Assembly (NCBI GenBank): GCA_002748155.1
Contig: PDRO01000015.1
Location: 1 to 55,167 of the forward strand
Direction: 5' to 3'
Source of the DNA: Actinomycetales bacterium
Lineage (GTDB): Bacteria > Actinomycetota > Actinomycetes > Actinomycetales > Dermatophilaceae
Length of the DNA: 55,167 bases
Positions within the stretch are counted from its first letter, which is position 1. Every line of letters begins with the position of its first letter. The translations under genes and the position numbers were made by a program. Shown here in pieces: positions 1 through 9,006 of the stretch. The notes beneath the pieces are model-generated. The model ran no database searches and was not told the origin of the DNA. It saw only the letters and a program-made list of their open reading frames with translations.

Positions 1-1
1 T

Positions 2-607
2 GCTGCTGCGTATCCGTCGGCTACGAACACGGCGATGGTTGCCAGTGATTCCGCTGAAACTGATCCTGGTGACAACGCGGCAACCGATGAAGTCACCGTG
101 CAACCGAGGGTTGGACTATCGATTGACAAGACCGCCACCGAGGTCTCGTTCGGTCGGGTCGTCTACGAGCTGACCGTCGCCAACGCGGGCCCGAGCGATT
201 GGGCGGAGACCCTCGAGGTCACGGACCCGTTGCCGACCGGGCTGACCTACGAGTCCGCAGCCGGCCCGGGTTGGGACTGTGGCGTCACAGACCGCACCAT
301 CCGGTGTTCGACTGACGCGATGCTTGAGGCCGGTGCTTCCTCTACCATCACTGTGGCTGCCGCGATCACCGCGGCGCCGGGCACCGAAGTGCACAACACG
401 GCATACGTCCAAGGCGGCGCCGCGTCGACCGGAGACGAGGACAGCGAAGTCGTCGTGGCTCCATCTGGTCCGGAGCCGGATGAAGACACCACGGACAAGA
501 TGCCCAACACCGGCGGCCCCTTCGACACTTGGCTGCTCGTCGGCGTGCTCTTGATCGCTATCGGGGCCACACTCGCCGGACTGGGCCGCCGGGCTCGCCT
601 CGACTGA
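2..607 (+). CDS. DUF11-repeat surface protein with LPxTG-like anchor, C-terminal part
   Basis: The frame is open to the window edge, so this is the 3' part of a larger gene. The Met at position 35 sits inside a domain and is not a credible start. The visible protein has the end of one DUF11 repeat (NTA...SDSAETDPGDNAATDEVTV) and one full repeat, a domain common in secreted adhesin-like proteins. A sorting signal follows: MPNTGG (nt 500-517), a hydrophobic helix (LLVGVLLIAIGATLAGL), then RRAR. MPNTG departs from canonical LPxTG at the first residue but keeps PxTG. The role is inferred to be a sortase-anchored wall protein; the ligand is unknown. A strong hairpin follows the stop. Confidence 0.85.
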   Translation, partial: AAAYPSATNTAMVASDSAETDPGDNAATDEVTVQPRVGLSIDKTATEVSFGRVVYELTVANAGPSDWAETLEVTDPLPTGLTYESAAGPGWDCGVTDRTIRCSTDAMLEAGASSTITVAAAITAAPGTEVHNTAYVQGGAASTGDEDSEVVVAPSGPEPDEDTTDKMPNTGGPFDTWLLVGVLLIAIGATLAGLGRRARLD

Positions 608-620
608 CCAGGCCACTGCG

Positions 621-658
621 GAGGAACCGGCTCGTTCGGCTGGACTGGCCGGTTCCTC
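621..658 (+). terminator. Intrinsic-type terminator hairpin after the surface protein gene
   Basis: GAGGAACCGG (621-630) pairs perfectly with CCGGTTCCTC (649-658) across an 18-nt loop. It begins 13 nt after the stop. There is no U-tract, which is usual in high-GC actinobacteria. Part of the right arm with its flank (about 642-664) recurs at 876-898. Confidence 0.65.
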
Positions 659-669
659 AGCGCGTTCCG

Positions 670-806
670 CCGACGTTCATGGGTCGACCGTGTGGTGACC
701 TGCTCGAAACTGTCGTCGGACGGTGGGTCCCGTCCCGCATTTGGCAGGTTCGGCTGGGAATGGTAGCTGCGCAGGCGCTATCGGCGGCCGAACCTACTAC
801 ACGTGG
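670..806 (+). repeat. 137-nt dispersed intergenic element, copy A
   Basis: This stretch aligns without gaps to the reverse complement of 28142-28278 over 137 nt, with about 112 identical positions (82 percent by my hand count). The best-conserved blocks are CCGACGTT at the start, GCAGGTTCGGC and TGCGCAGGCGCTA in the middle, and ACCTACTA...ACGTGG at the end. A partial internal repeat TGGTGACCTGCxCGAAAC occurs at about 692-709 and 803-820. It lies between convergent gene ends and has no coding potential I can support. Confidence 0.75.
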
Positions 807-835
807 TGACCTGCACGAAACCGACCACTTCCTCT

Positions 836-1968
<1,133 letters not shown>

Positions 1969-2027
1969 CTACCCGGTGAGACCCACAAGCCCCGAGGAGA
2001 ACCGGTGCGCCACGCTATCGTGCGGTC

Positions 2028-2555
2028 ATGATCCTCAGCGTCGGAGAACTCGTGCCGCAGGTCGCCCCGGACGCCTGGGTGGCGCCCACCGCGACAGTCG
2101 TCGGCAACGTCGTCATCGAATCGGGGGCAAGCATCTGGTACGGCGTGGTGCTACGCGGTGACCGGGAACGCATCGTCATCGGCGCCGACAGCAACGTGCA
2201 GGACAATGCGGTCTTCCACGCCGACCCGGGCAGCCCGGCGACACTCGGGCGCGGTGTGACCGTCGGGCACGCTGCCATCGTGCACGGTGCGACCGTGGCG
2301 GACGGCGCACTCGTCGGCATGGGCTCGGCCGTGCTCAACGGCGCAGTAATCGGTGCCGGGAGCTTCGTGGCCGCCAAAGCCCTGGTCGCCGAAGGAGTGA
2401 TCGTGCCTGCCCGATCGCTCGTCGCGGGCGTGCCGGCGAGGGTCCGTCGCGAACTGACCGAGGCAGAAGCCGAACGACTCGGTTTCAGTGCGCGCACGTA
2501 TGCCGGGTTGCGTGACCTGCATCGGGACAGCGTTCCTGTGCCCCAGGCGCGTTAG
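2028..2555 (+). CDS. Gamma-carbonic anhydrase-like hexapeptide protein
   Basis: A 175-residue left-handed beta-helix protein of the gamma-carbonic anhydrase/PaaY type. Hexapeptide periodicity runs from about residue 15 to 140 (ATVVGNVVIESGASIWYGVVL...). The metal-binding histidine positions appear to be kept: QDNAVFHA and VGHAAIVHG. In this family a trimer binds zinc or iron between subunits. Actual carbonic anhydrase activity cannot be told from sequence, and some relatives are thioesterases or have unknown substrates. It is divergently transcribed from rmlB across a 113-nt gap. Confidence 0.88.
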   Translation: MILSVGELVPQVAPDAWVAPTATVVGNVVIESGASIWYGVVLRGDRERIVIGADSNVQDNAVFHADPGSPATLGRGVTVGHAAIVHGATVADGALVGMGSAVLNGAVIGAGSFVAAKALVAEGVIVPARSLVAGVPARVRRELTEAEAERLGFSARTYAGLRDLHRDSVPVPQAR

Positions 2556-2642
2556 CTGCGCGAAAGCTCGACGCCTCCCGACCGGCACGGCGGCAACCCG
2601 ACGGGCACGGCGGCAAACCGGCCGCCCGGATAGGCTGCCTGC

Positions 2643-4031
2643 ATGGCTGACTTCGACGTCGTGGTGCTCGGTGCAGGTCCCGGTGGATATGTCGCAGCGA
2701 TCCGCTGCGCGCAGTTAGGCCTCAAGGCCGCAGTCGTCGAGAAGCAGTATTGGGGAGGGGTCTGCCTCAACGTCGGCTGCATCCCGAGCAAGGCGCTGCT
2801 CAAGAACGCCGAACTGGCGCACGTGCTCACCCACGAGAAGAAGACCTTCGGCATCGAGGGCGACGCGACGATGAGCTACGGCCCGACCCACGCGCGCTCA
2901 CGCAAGGTGTCCGAAGGCATCGTCAAAGGCGTGCACTACCTGATGAAGAAGAACAAGATCACCGAGATCGACGGCTGGGGCACACTCACCGGCCCGACCT
3001 CGATGACGGTCAAGAGTGGTGACCGGGAGCGCCACGTCACCTTCGACAACCTCATCATCGCCACCGGCTCGGTCACCCGAATGATCCCAGGAGTGCAGGT
3101 CAGCAAGAACGTCGTCACCTACGAAGAGCAGATCCTCGACCCCGAGCTGCCCGGCTCGATCATCATCGCCGGTTCCGGAGCCATCGGTGTCGAATTCGCC
3201 TATGTCATGGCCAACTTCGGTGTCGACGTGACGATCGTCGAGTTCCTCGACCGGATGGTGCCGACCGAGGACGAGGCGGTCTCCAAAGAGCTGCTCAAGC
3301 ACTACAAGAAGCTCGGTGTCAAGGTCATGCTCGGCACCAAGGTGGAGAGCGTCGAGGACACCGGCTCCGGGGTGCGGGTCATGGTGAGCACAGGCGGCGC
3401 GCAGAAGGTGCTCGAAGCCGACCGGCTGCTGTCGGCCATCGGTTTCGCGCCGCGCGTCGAGGGCTACGGGCTCGAGTCGACCGGTGTCGCACTGACCGAC
3501 CGGGGCGCTATCGCCGTCGACGGCCGCTGCCGCACCAACGTCAACGGTGTCTACGCCATTGGTGACGTCACAGCCAAACTCATGCTCGCTCACGTCGCCG
3601 AGGCGATGGGCATCGTCGCGGCCGAGACCATCGCCGGTGTCGAGACGATGGAGTTGGACTACCGCTTCATCCCGCGCGCGACATACTGTCAGCCGCAGAT
3701 CGGTTCGATGGGCTTGTCCGAGCAGCAGGCCAAGGATGCCGGCTACCAAGTCAAGACGGCCACCTTCCCGTTCTCGGCAAACGGCAAGGCTCAGGGGCTC
3801 GGGCACGCGGTCGGTTTCGTCAAGATCGTCGCGGACGCCGCGCACAACGAGTTGCTCGGGGCGCACTTGATCGGTCCGGACGTCACCGAGCTGCTGCCGG
3901 TGCTCAACGCCGCCCAGACCTGGGATCTCACGGCCGACGAGTTGTCCCGGGTCGTCTTCGCTCACCCGACCCTCGGTGAAGCGGTCAAGGAAGCCCTGCA
4001 CGGGATCGCCGGACACATGATCAACCTCTGA
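2643..4031 (+). CDS. lpdA: Dihydrolipoyl dehydrogenase (E3)
   Basis: A 462-residue flavoprotein disulfide reductase that reoxidises dihydrolipoyl groups of 2-oxoacid dehydrogenase complexes with NAD. FAD-binding GAGPGG is at residues 10-15. The redox pair sits in [12 protein letters not shown] (Cys41 and Cys46). A second Rossmann motif, [10 protein letters not shown], is near residue 175. The C-terminal His-Glu dyad is in AHPTLGEAV near residue 441. All key residues are present and the length is normal. It stands alone, without E1 or E2 genes, as is common for E3 in actinobacteria. Confidence 0.96.
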   Translation: MADFDVVVLGAGPGGYVAAIRCAQLGLKAAVVEKQYWGGVCLNVGCIPSKALLKNAELAHVLTHEKKTFGIEGDATMSYGPTHARSRKVSEGIVKGVHYLMKKNKITEIDGWGTLTGPTSMTVKSGDRERHVTFDNLIIATGSVTRMIPGVQVSKNVVTYEEQILDPELPGSIIIAGSGAIGVEFAYVMANFGVDVTIVEFLDRMVPTEDEAVSKELLKHYKKLGVKVMLGTKVESVEDTGSGVRVMVSTGGAQKVLEADRLLSAIGFAPRVEGYGLESTGVALTDRGAIAVDGRCRTNVNGVYAIGDVTAKLMLAHVAEAMGIVAAETIAGVETMELDYRFIPRATYCQPQIGSMGLSEQQAKDAGYQVKTATFPFSANGKAQGLGHAVGFVKIVADAAHNELLGAHLIGPDVTELLPVLNAAQTWDLTADELSRVVFAHPTLGEAVKEALHGIAGHMINL

Positions 4032-4139
4032 CGGACCGGTTCGGCGCAGGCGGACAAGCTCCGGCCCACCTGGTCTCGCGCCGCCGCTGACTGCGGACTA
4101 GGGTGGCGTTGTCCACCTGCGATGCAAGGGAGGCCGTCG

Positions 4140-4913
4140 ATGACTGTGCACAAGGGCGCCTGGCCACCTGGCACACCCTGCTGGGTCGACTTGAGCGTGT
4201 CGGACATGCAGCGCAGCCAGGAGTTCTACGGCGCCGTCTTCGGCTGGGAGTTCTCCCAACGCGCCGAGGAATTCGGCGGCTACAGCAATGCTTTCCTGCG
4301 TGGCTCCCGGGTTGCCGGCATGTCACCGCCGAGCGCCCCGGACGCCTACTTGGCCAGCGCTTGGACCGTCTACCTGGCGACTGACGACTCCGAAGCGACC
4401 GATGCGGCCATCAACGAGGCCGGCGGACAGACGCTCTTTCCGATCACCCAGGTCGGGGTGCATGGCCGGATGGCGCTCTACGTGGACGTCTGCGGTGCCC
4501 GTTTCGGGACCTGGGAAGCCGCCAAGCACGGCGGATACGAACTGGTCAGCGAGCCGGGCGCGGTCGCATGGTGCGAAGGACTGGGAGACAACTACCAGGC
4601 CGGCAAGGACTTCTACGAGAAGGTCTTCGGCTACCGGTATACCGAGCTTCCCGGCGAAGGTGCCGGCTACGCGATGTTCATCGTCCCCCAGGGACGACGG
4701 GTCGTCGGTGGCATCGGCGAGACCGTCGACGGCGGCCCTCCGGTTTGGACGGTCACTTTCGAGGTCGAGGACGTCGACGCCACCGCCGCCGCGGTGCGCG
4801 CCGCCGGGGGAAGGATCCTCGCCGAGCCCTTTGACTACAGCTACGGCCGACTGGCCATGTGCCAGGGCCTCGACCGCGAGAAGTTCGGGATCAGCTTCAC
4901 CAAGCACCAGTAA
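4140..4913 (+). CDS. Double-domain VOC (glyoxalase-like) protein
   Basis: A 257-residue protein with two vicinal-oxygen-chelate domains. The first begins WVDLSVSDMQRSQEFYG and the second WCEGLGDNYQAGKDFYEKV. Such duplicated VOC proteins include hydroxylases and resistance proteins; substrate and metal use cannot be assigned. I chose ATG 4140 because AAGGGAGG lies 6-7 nt before it; an in-frame ATG at 4122 precedes that ribosome site. It converges with hsp20 across a strong hairpin. Confidence 0.85.
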   Translation: MTVHKGAWPPGTPCWVDLSVSDMQRSQEFYGAVFGWEFSQRAEEFGGYSNAFLRGSRVAGMSPPSAPDAYLASAWTVYLATDDSEATDAAINEAGGQTLFPITQVGVHGRMALYVDVCGARFGTWEAAKHGGYELVSEPGAVAWCEGLGDNYQAGKDFYEKVFGYRYTELPGEGAGYAMFIVPQGRRVVGGIGETVDGGPPVWTVTFEVEDVDATAAAVRAAGGRILAEPFDYSYGRLAMCQGLDREKFGISFTKHQ

Positions 4914-5033
4914 CTGGGCTGCCCCAACCGCCGCTCCGGTGACGGTTTCGTGGGGGTTGACAGGACGATCGACGCGTCACTCGTCGGTTGATGAATGGCG
5001 AAAGCTCGCGAATCGACGAACATGCGCACATGA

Positions 5034-5071
5034 GTATGCCGCGCCCGGCAGGGGGTCCGGACGCGGCATAC
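5034..5071. terminator. Bidirectional terminator between VOC gene and hsp20
   Basis: GTATGCCGCG (5034-5043) pairs perfectly with CGCGGCATAC (5062-5071). The stem continues inward with CCGG/CCGG. The position between two convergent genes fits a terminator serving both strands. Confidence 0.7.
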
Positions 5072-5116
5072 CGAAGCGCGGTCTCGACGGGTGGGGCCGA
5101 GGCCGGCGAGAGCAGG

Positions 5117-5575
5117 TCAGGAGGTGACCGAATCGCCCTCAGGGGTCACGGTGTCGATGGCCTTGTTCGCGCCGGTGCGGGTCTGGTGCGTGACCGCGAC
5201 CTTGCGCGGCTTGGCCTCCTCGGCAACCGGGATCGTCAGGGTCAACACGCCGTCGGCGTAGTCGGCCTCGATCCGGTCGCTGGCAACCCCGTAGCCCAAG
5301 GTGAGCTGGCGGGCGAAGGTGCCGGAGGGGCGCTCGTGCGACAGCCACTGGATGTCCTCGTCGGACTGGGCCGGGCGCTCGGCGCGCACGGTGAGAGTGC
5401 GGTCCTCAACGTCCACGTCGACACTGGCCGGGTCGACCCCCGGGAGGTCGATGCTCACGACGAAGGTCTCGCCGGTGCGATAGATGTCCATCGGCATAGC
5501 GTGTGCGGCAGGTGTCCGAAGGGCGTCGGAGAAGATCCGGTCCATCTCACGGAAGGGGTCGAAACGGGTGCTCAT
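5117..5575 (-). CDS. hsp20: Hsp20 / alpha-crystallin small heat-shock protein
   Basis: A 152-residue small heat-shock chaperone that holds unfolding proteins as an oligomer in the cytoplasm. It begins MSTRFDPFREMDRIF, typical of the actinobacterial Hsp18/Hsp20 group. The alpha-crystallin domain (about residues 35-125) includes DLPGVDPASVDVDVEDRTLTV and the YGVASDRIEADYADGVLTL end. The ATG at 5575 has AGGAGG just upstream; the frame is open further 5' but without a better start. A CIRCE operator lies 48 nt upstream, so HrcA control is likely. Confidence 0.95.
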   Translation of the reverse strand: MSTRFDPFREMDRIFSDALRTPAAHAMPMDIYRTGETFVVSIDLPGVDPASVDVDVEDRTLTVRAERPAQSDEDIQWLSHERPSGTFARQLTLGYGVASDRIEADYADGVLTLTIPVAEEAKPRKVAVTHQTRTGANKAIDTVTPEGDSVTS

Positions 5576-5622
5576 GGAGTCCTCCTCGTGGTCTCGAGCT
5601 CGGCTTCTGGGCGGGCAGCGGC

Positions 5623-5649
5623 TTGGCACTCTGCCCTCGAGAGTGCTAA
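5623..5649 (-). promoter_or_regulatory. CIRCE operator (HrcA binding site) upstream of hsp20
   Basis: TTGGCACTC - 9 nt - GAGTGCTAA. It matches the CIRCE consensus TTAGCACTC-N9-GAGTGCTAA with one mismatch (position 3 of the left arm). The spacing of 9 nt is exact. Confidence 0.9.
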
Positions 5650-5872
5650 CAACGGGATGATGTGAGTTATTCCTCATCAGTGAAAGTCGCGTCTCGACGG
5701 TCGACTGAAGCGGGCGTAGCTGCAGGGACATTCGACGGGACGCTGTCGGAGTACTCGTGGTAGTTGTGGCGGCGGTCCCTCCTATCGATCACCCGTGGGT
5801 GAGACACCGATGGTGTTGGCCTGGGAGACTGCGGGGTCTAAGTATGACCCAGATCATCTCGCGCCTGGCTTA

Positions 5873-5907
5873 TCGTGAATTACATTGACAAGAGCCATGA
5901 TTCACGA
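5873..5907 (+). promoter_or_regulatory. Inverted repeat around a possible -35 box ahead of the polysaccharide operon
   Basis: TCGTGAAT (5873-5880) and ATTCACGA (5900-5907) form a perfect 8-bp inverted repeat with a 19-nt spacer that contains TTGACA (5885-5890). No clear -10 box follows at 17 nt. A repressor or activator site is plausible but unproven. The rest of 5650-6024 shows no gene; a good ribosome site (GAGAGGGAG) precedes 6025. Confidence 0.4.
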
Positions 5908-6024
5908 CGCTACGGCCCGAACCTATCACCGCGCCGAGGCTTCTTGCCAGGTTGATCACGTACAGTCCCCCCCGTGTCCGTAAACCCCAGCGCCGACGGG
6001 GTCCTGAACCACTGAGAGGGAGCA

Positions 6025-6390
6025 ATGGCACGAATACACACCATCGGAGCCGGCGTTGTCGGGGCCCCCACCGACAAGGGATTCCTCCAGCACGGCTATG
6101 ACGTGCGCTTTTTCGACGCTGACCCCGACCGAGTGCAGGGGTTGGCCGCGCAAGGGCTATCTGTCGATCTCCCCCATCAGATCGCCCTGTCGGACGCTGA
6201 GGCGGTCTTCATGTCCGTGACCGCGTTGACGTCGGCGAGCGGCATCGACCGAAGCCACGTGCACGTGGCCAGCGATGCCATAGTGGCCCGTGACGCGGTC
6301 AGCTGGGATGTGCCGGAGGTCGCCACCCACCGCGATTGGGCGCGACGCGATGTTCCCCAGTGGGGCGGGCGCGGTGTCCGCAATGCCTGA
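6025..6390 (+). pseudogene. Truncated UDP-glucose/GDP-mannose dehydrogenase family remnant
   Basis: 121 residues. The first 55 or so match the NAD-binding start of nucleotide-sugar dehydrogenases (TIGAGVVGAPTDKGFLQHGY, then DVRFFDADPDRVQGL), followed by a stretch resembling the family's AEAVFMSV...GIDRSHV...ASDAI region. Members such as AlgD and Ugd are about 430 residues with a catalytic Cys and a C-terminal substrate domain; all of that is absent. It therefore cannot oxidise a sugar nucleotide by itself. It keeps a good ribosome site and its stop overlaps the next start by 8 nt, so it may still be translated and couple translation of the GT2 gene. Confidence 0.6.
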
Positions 6391-7636
6391 GTCCTCCGTT
6401 ATTGCGGTGCTTCAGTGGTTGCTCTTCGCCTTCTTCCTCATCCCGACCGTCGAGGTCTTGCTGATGATCCTGGGTGCTGCTTGGGCGCGATGGCTTTACT
6501 TGCGCGCCCCCGGTAAGTTCACCCACCTGATCATTCAGATCACCTCGGTGGGACGCGAGCCGGAGCTCGTACAACGCACAGTTAACGAACTACGTGGCTA
6601 CGGGCTGCCGATGAGCTACGAGGTGTGGGTGGTGATTGAGCCCGGCCACTTCATTGACTATGAGAACGCCGACCGGGTAGTCGTCGTGCCGAGGGACTTC
6701 GAGTGCCAACCCATCGACAAGGCGCGAGCCCTGGAATACACGAGGAGGCTGCGTGCCGATCTCGGTCTGAACCGGCCGGACGTGAAGATTCTGCTCGTCG
6801 ACGACGACACACTGCCTTCCAAGACGTACGTGCGCCGGGCTTTCGAGGGTGACTATGATGTGTGCCAAGGCGTCACCGTGCCGAACCGGTGGTTCGCCGT
6901 CGGTGGCTGGCGACACTTCTTGCTGTCGCACCTGGATAACATCCGCACCCGCAACTGCCTGATTTATTGCAGTTGTACACAGGGTGTTCTGCAGCGACCT
7001 CTATTTGTCCATGGTGAAGGTTTATGTATTACGGGCAGGGCCGAGGAGATCGTTACTTGGGACAGGCCGATCGTGGCCTCGGACGATCTCGTCTTCGGCA
7101 CCAATGCGGCCCATCTTGGATTGAGCTGGGGCTACTTCCACGCGGCCATCCAGCTGGTCTCGCCATGGACCTTCAGGGAGTCGCTGAATCAGCGCTGGCG
7201 CTGGACCTGGGGTAACTTCGACGCGATCGCCGATCGGGATATCGTGCCGTTTTGGCCGGCGATGTTCAAAGCGGCGAAGTACGCTATCGGGTTCGCGTCT
7301 GTAATTGCCTCATCCACAGGGGCCATCTTGCTGCTCACTGGCATCGCGAAGGTGCCACCGCAGGTGCACAAGGTGTTTTTGGTTTCGCTTGTGTTGTGGT
7401 TCGTCAGCTACGGCCTGTGTGGATGGATTAATGCAGGCGGCGCCCCAAACCGCCAGTTGCACTCTCGCAGCTATTGGTGGCGCCGGATCGGCCAGTGCCT
7501 GCTGGCCACAATTCTGACCCCCGTTACGGCGTTGGCTCCCGTCTTAATTATCGGTGCTTCGGTGTTGCGTGGTCGGCCCCGCAAATTCGTCATGATCACC
7601 AAGGCGAACGATGCCATGAAGCTGGTGCCCAGTTGA
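6383..7636 (+). CDS. Processive family 2 glycosyltransferase, membrane-bound (polysaccharide synthase)
   Basis: 417 residues. An N-terminal membrane segment (about 8-32) is followed by a cytoplasmic GT2 domain and three or four C-terminal membrane segments. Catalytic motifs are the aspartates LLVDDD (140-142), ASDDLVFG (233-235) and QRWRW (270-274), the Q-x-x-R-W hallmark of processive synthases. The segment ITSVGREPELV...KARALEY with the DDD motif recalls egghead-type beta-mannosyltransferases. Its place before an AlgG-like epimerase and a PL7 lyase suggests a mannuronan synthase (the Alg8 role), but the product is inferred. ATG 6383 overlaps the preceding stop. Several TTA codons and AT-richer stretches differ from the neighbours. 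Confidence 0.85.
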   Translation: MPESSVIAVLQWLLFAFFLIPTVEVLLMILGAAWARWLYLRAPGKFTHLIIQITSVGREPELVQRTVNELRGYGLPMSYEVWVVIEPGHFIDYENADRVVVVPRDFECQPIDKARALEYTRRLRADLGLNRPDVKILLVDDDTLPSKTYVRRAFEGDYDVCQGVTVPNRWFAVGGWRHFLLSHLDNIRTRNCLIYCSCTQGVLQRPLFVHGEGLCITGRAEEIVTWDRPIVASDDLVFGTNAAHLGLSWGYFHAAIQLVSPWTFRESLNQRWRWTWGNFDAIADRDIVPFWPAMFKAAKYAIGFASVIASSTGAILLLTGIAKVPPQVHKVFLVSLVLWFVSYGLCGWINAGGAPNRQLHSRSYWWRRIGQCLLATILTPVTALAPVLIIGASVLRGRPRKFVMITKANDAMKLVPS

Positions 7637-7683
7637 TTAAGCATCGACTCAAATACGATAGCCAATCCGACCTCGACAGGTTC

Positions 7684-9006
7684 ATGCAGCGGCGGCGCTT
7701 TATCGGCTTAGTCGCCATCCTCTGCCTCGTGGCTGGGGTGATCGGTGGGTACCTGTCGTTGGCCTTGGGCATCCGCCCAGTCGAGGTGTCCAGGTTCGCC
7801 CACGCCGAGCGCGCCCCTTTCATCGAGTCTTTCGATCCGATCGCTTTGGTTACCTCGGGGCGTTCTGCGGACGCCCGCGGGCTGGACTACCCGCCATCTG
7901 AGTTGGACTTGCGAGCCATTATCATCACGCCCGAGGAAGTGCGACTGCTCATCTCTGGCACGACGACAAGAGTGCTCGCCGGAAGGCATGCCTGGACGTT
8001 GCCAGACCTTGCCGCCGCCATCGCCGACCCGAACTGGATCACGCCGCCCGGGCCGAGCCTTGGCGCCGGACAGGGCTATCGGCTGAATAGTGCGCTGATC
8101 GTTGATCGAGGCTCATTGCGGATCGGCCCTGGCGTGCCCCGCCTAGAAATGACTGATTCGCCGAGCGTGTTCATCGGAGCTACGAACGGGGCTCTGTTGA
8201 GATTCACCGACGTGCACGTGGACGCCATGCGCCCCAGTGATCCATCGGTGCCCGACTACCAGCCGTTTGTCATGGCCACGGACGGATCGAGGATGGATAT
8301 TTCCGGCTCTCGATTAACGAACCTGGGCTGGGACTGGAACTACAGCTACGGTGTCTCGTGGTCGCAACGGGCATCCGGCTTCGTGACGGATTCAAGCTTC
8401 GACAACAACTTCATCGGTCTTTACACTAACAATGTGCATGACCTGACCGTTACTGATTCGCAGTTCAATAGTAACCAGCTCTATGGAGTGGATCCGCATA
8501 CGTATAGTTCTGGCTTGGCGTTCATCCGGGTGACCGCCGAACGCAACGGCGCGCACGGCATCATCTTCGCGGACAACGTGGTGAACTCGTCAGTGAGAGA
8601 TTCCGTCTCGCGTTTCAATGGTGAAAATGGGATAATGATGGATGAGGAGTCCACCGACAACGTTATCACCGGTAACACTGTGACCGACAACGGCGGGGAC
8701 GGTATCGTCACCGCCGACTCCGGAAACAATTTGTTCGAACAAAACACAGTGGAGCGCAATCGGGTCGGAATGCGGATCGATCCCGCCAACACTGATACCA
8801 CCTTAGCCCACGACAACAGGTTCGTTGACAATGCTTTAGCGGTGCAGAACATCGTTCTCGACGAATCGAACACCCAACAAGCCAACGGCGGGCAGTGGCT
8901 CCCCGATCGACTGCGCGTGGTGTGGGCCATTGTCGGGGCGTCGTTAGTGGGTGTGGTCGGGTGGGCCGCGCTGCTCACCATGGGACGACGACGGAGTCTC
9001 GCATGA
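7684..9006 (+). CDS. AlgG-like mannuronan C5-epimerase, parallel beta-helix, membrane anchored
   Basis: About 440 residues. A signal-anchor helix (RRRFIGLVAILCLVAGVIGG) is followed by an ectodomain and a C-terminal helix (VVWAIVGASLVGVVGWAALL) before RRRS. The centre is a right-handed beta-helix with repeated N-x-x-x-x-N turns. It matches AlgG at LGWDWNYSYGVSW, YGVDPH (267-272) and HGIIFADNVV (291-300). AlgG carries DPHD and an Arg after HGII; here they are DPHT and Asp, so activity or specificity may differ. AlgG epimerises mannuronate to guluronate in the polymer. A TTG start at 7633 overlapping the GT2 stop is an alternative. The 3' end overlaps the lyase start (ATGA). Confidence 0.82.
   Translation: MQRRRFIGLVAILCLVAGVIGGYLSLALGIRPVEVSRFAHAERAPFIESFDPIALVTSGRSADARGLDYPPSELDLRAIIITPEEVRLLISGTTTRVLAGRHAWTLPDLAAAIADPNWITPPGPSLGAGQGYRLNSALIVDRGSLRIGPGVPRLEMTDSPSVFIGATNGALLRFTDVHVDAMRPSDPSVPDYQPFVMATDGSRMDISGSRLTNLGWDWNYSYGVSWSQRASGFVTDSSFDNNFIGLYTNNVHDLTVTDSQFNSNQLYGVDPHTYSSGLAFIRVTAERNGAHGIIFADNVVNSSVRDSVSRFNGENGIMMDEESTDNVITGNTVTDNGGDGIVTADSGNNLFEQNTVERNRVGMRIDPANTDTTLAHDNRFVDNALAVQNIVLDESNTQQANGGQWLPDRLRVVWAIVGASLVGVVGWAALLTMGRRRSLA

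Noticed and set aside
2578..2618. Short direct repeat GGCACGGCGGCAA before lpdA
   Set aside because: Two copies of about 13 nt in GC-rich DNA; could be chance and no regulator site is recognised.
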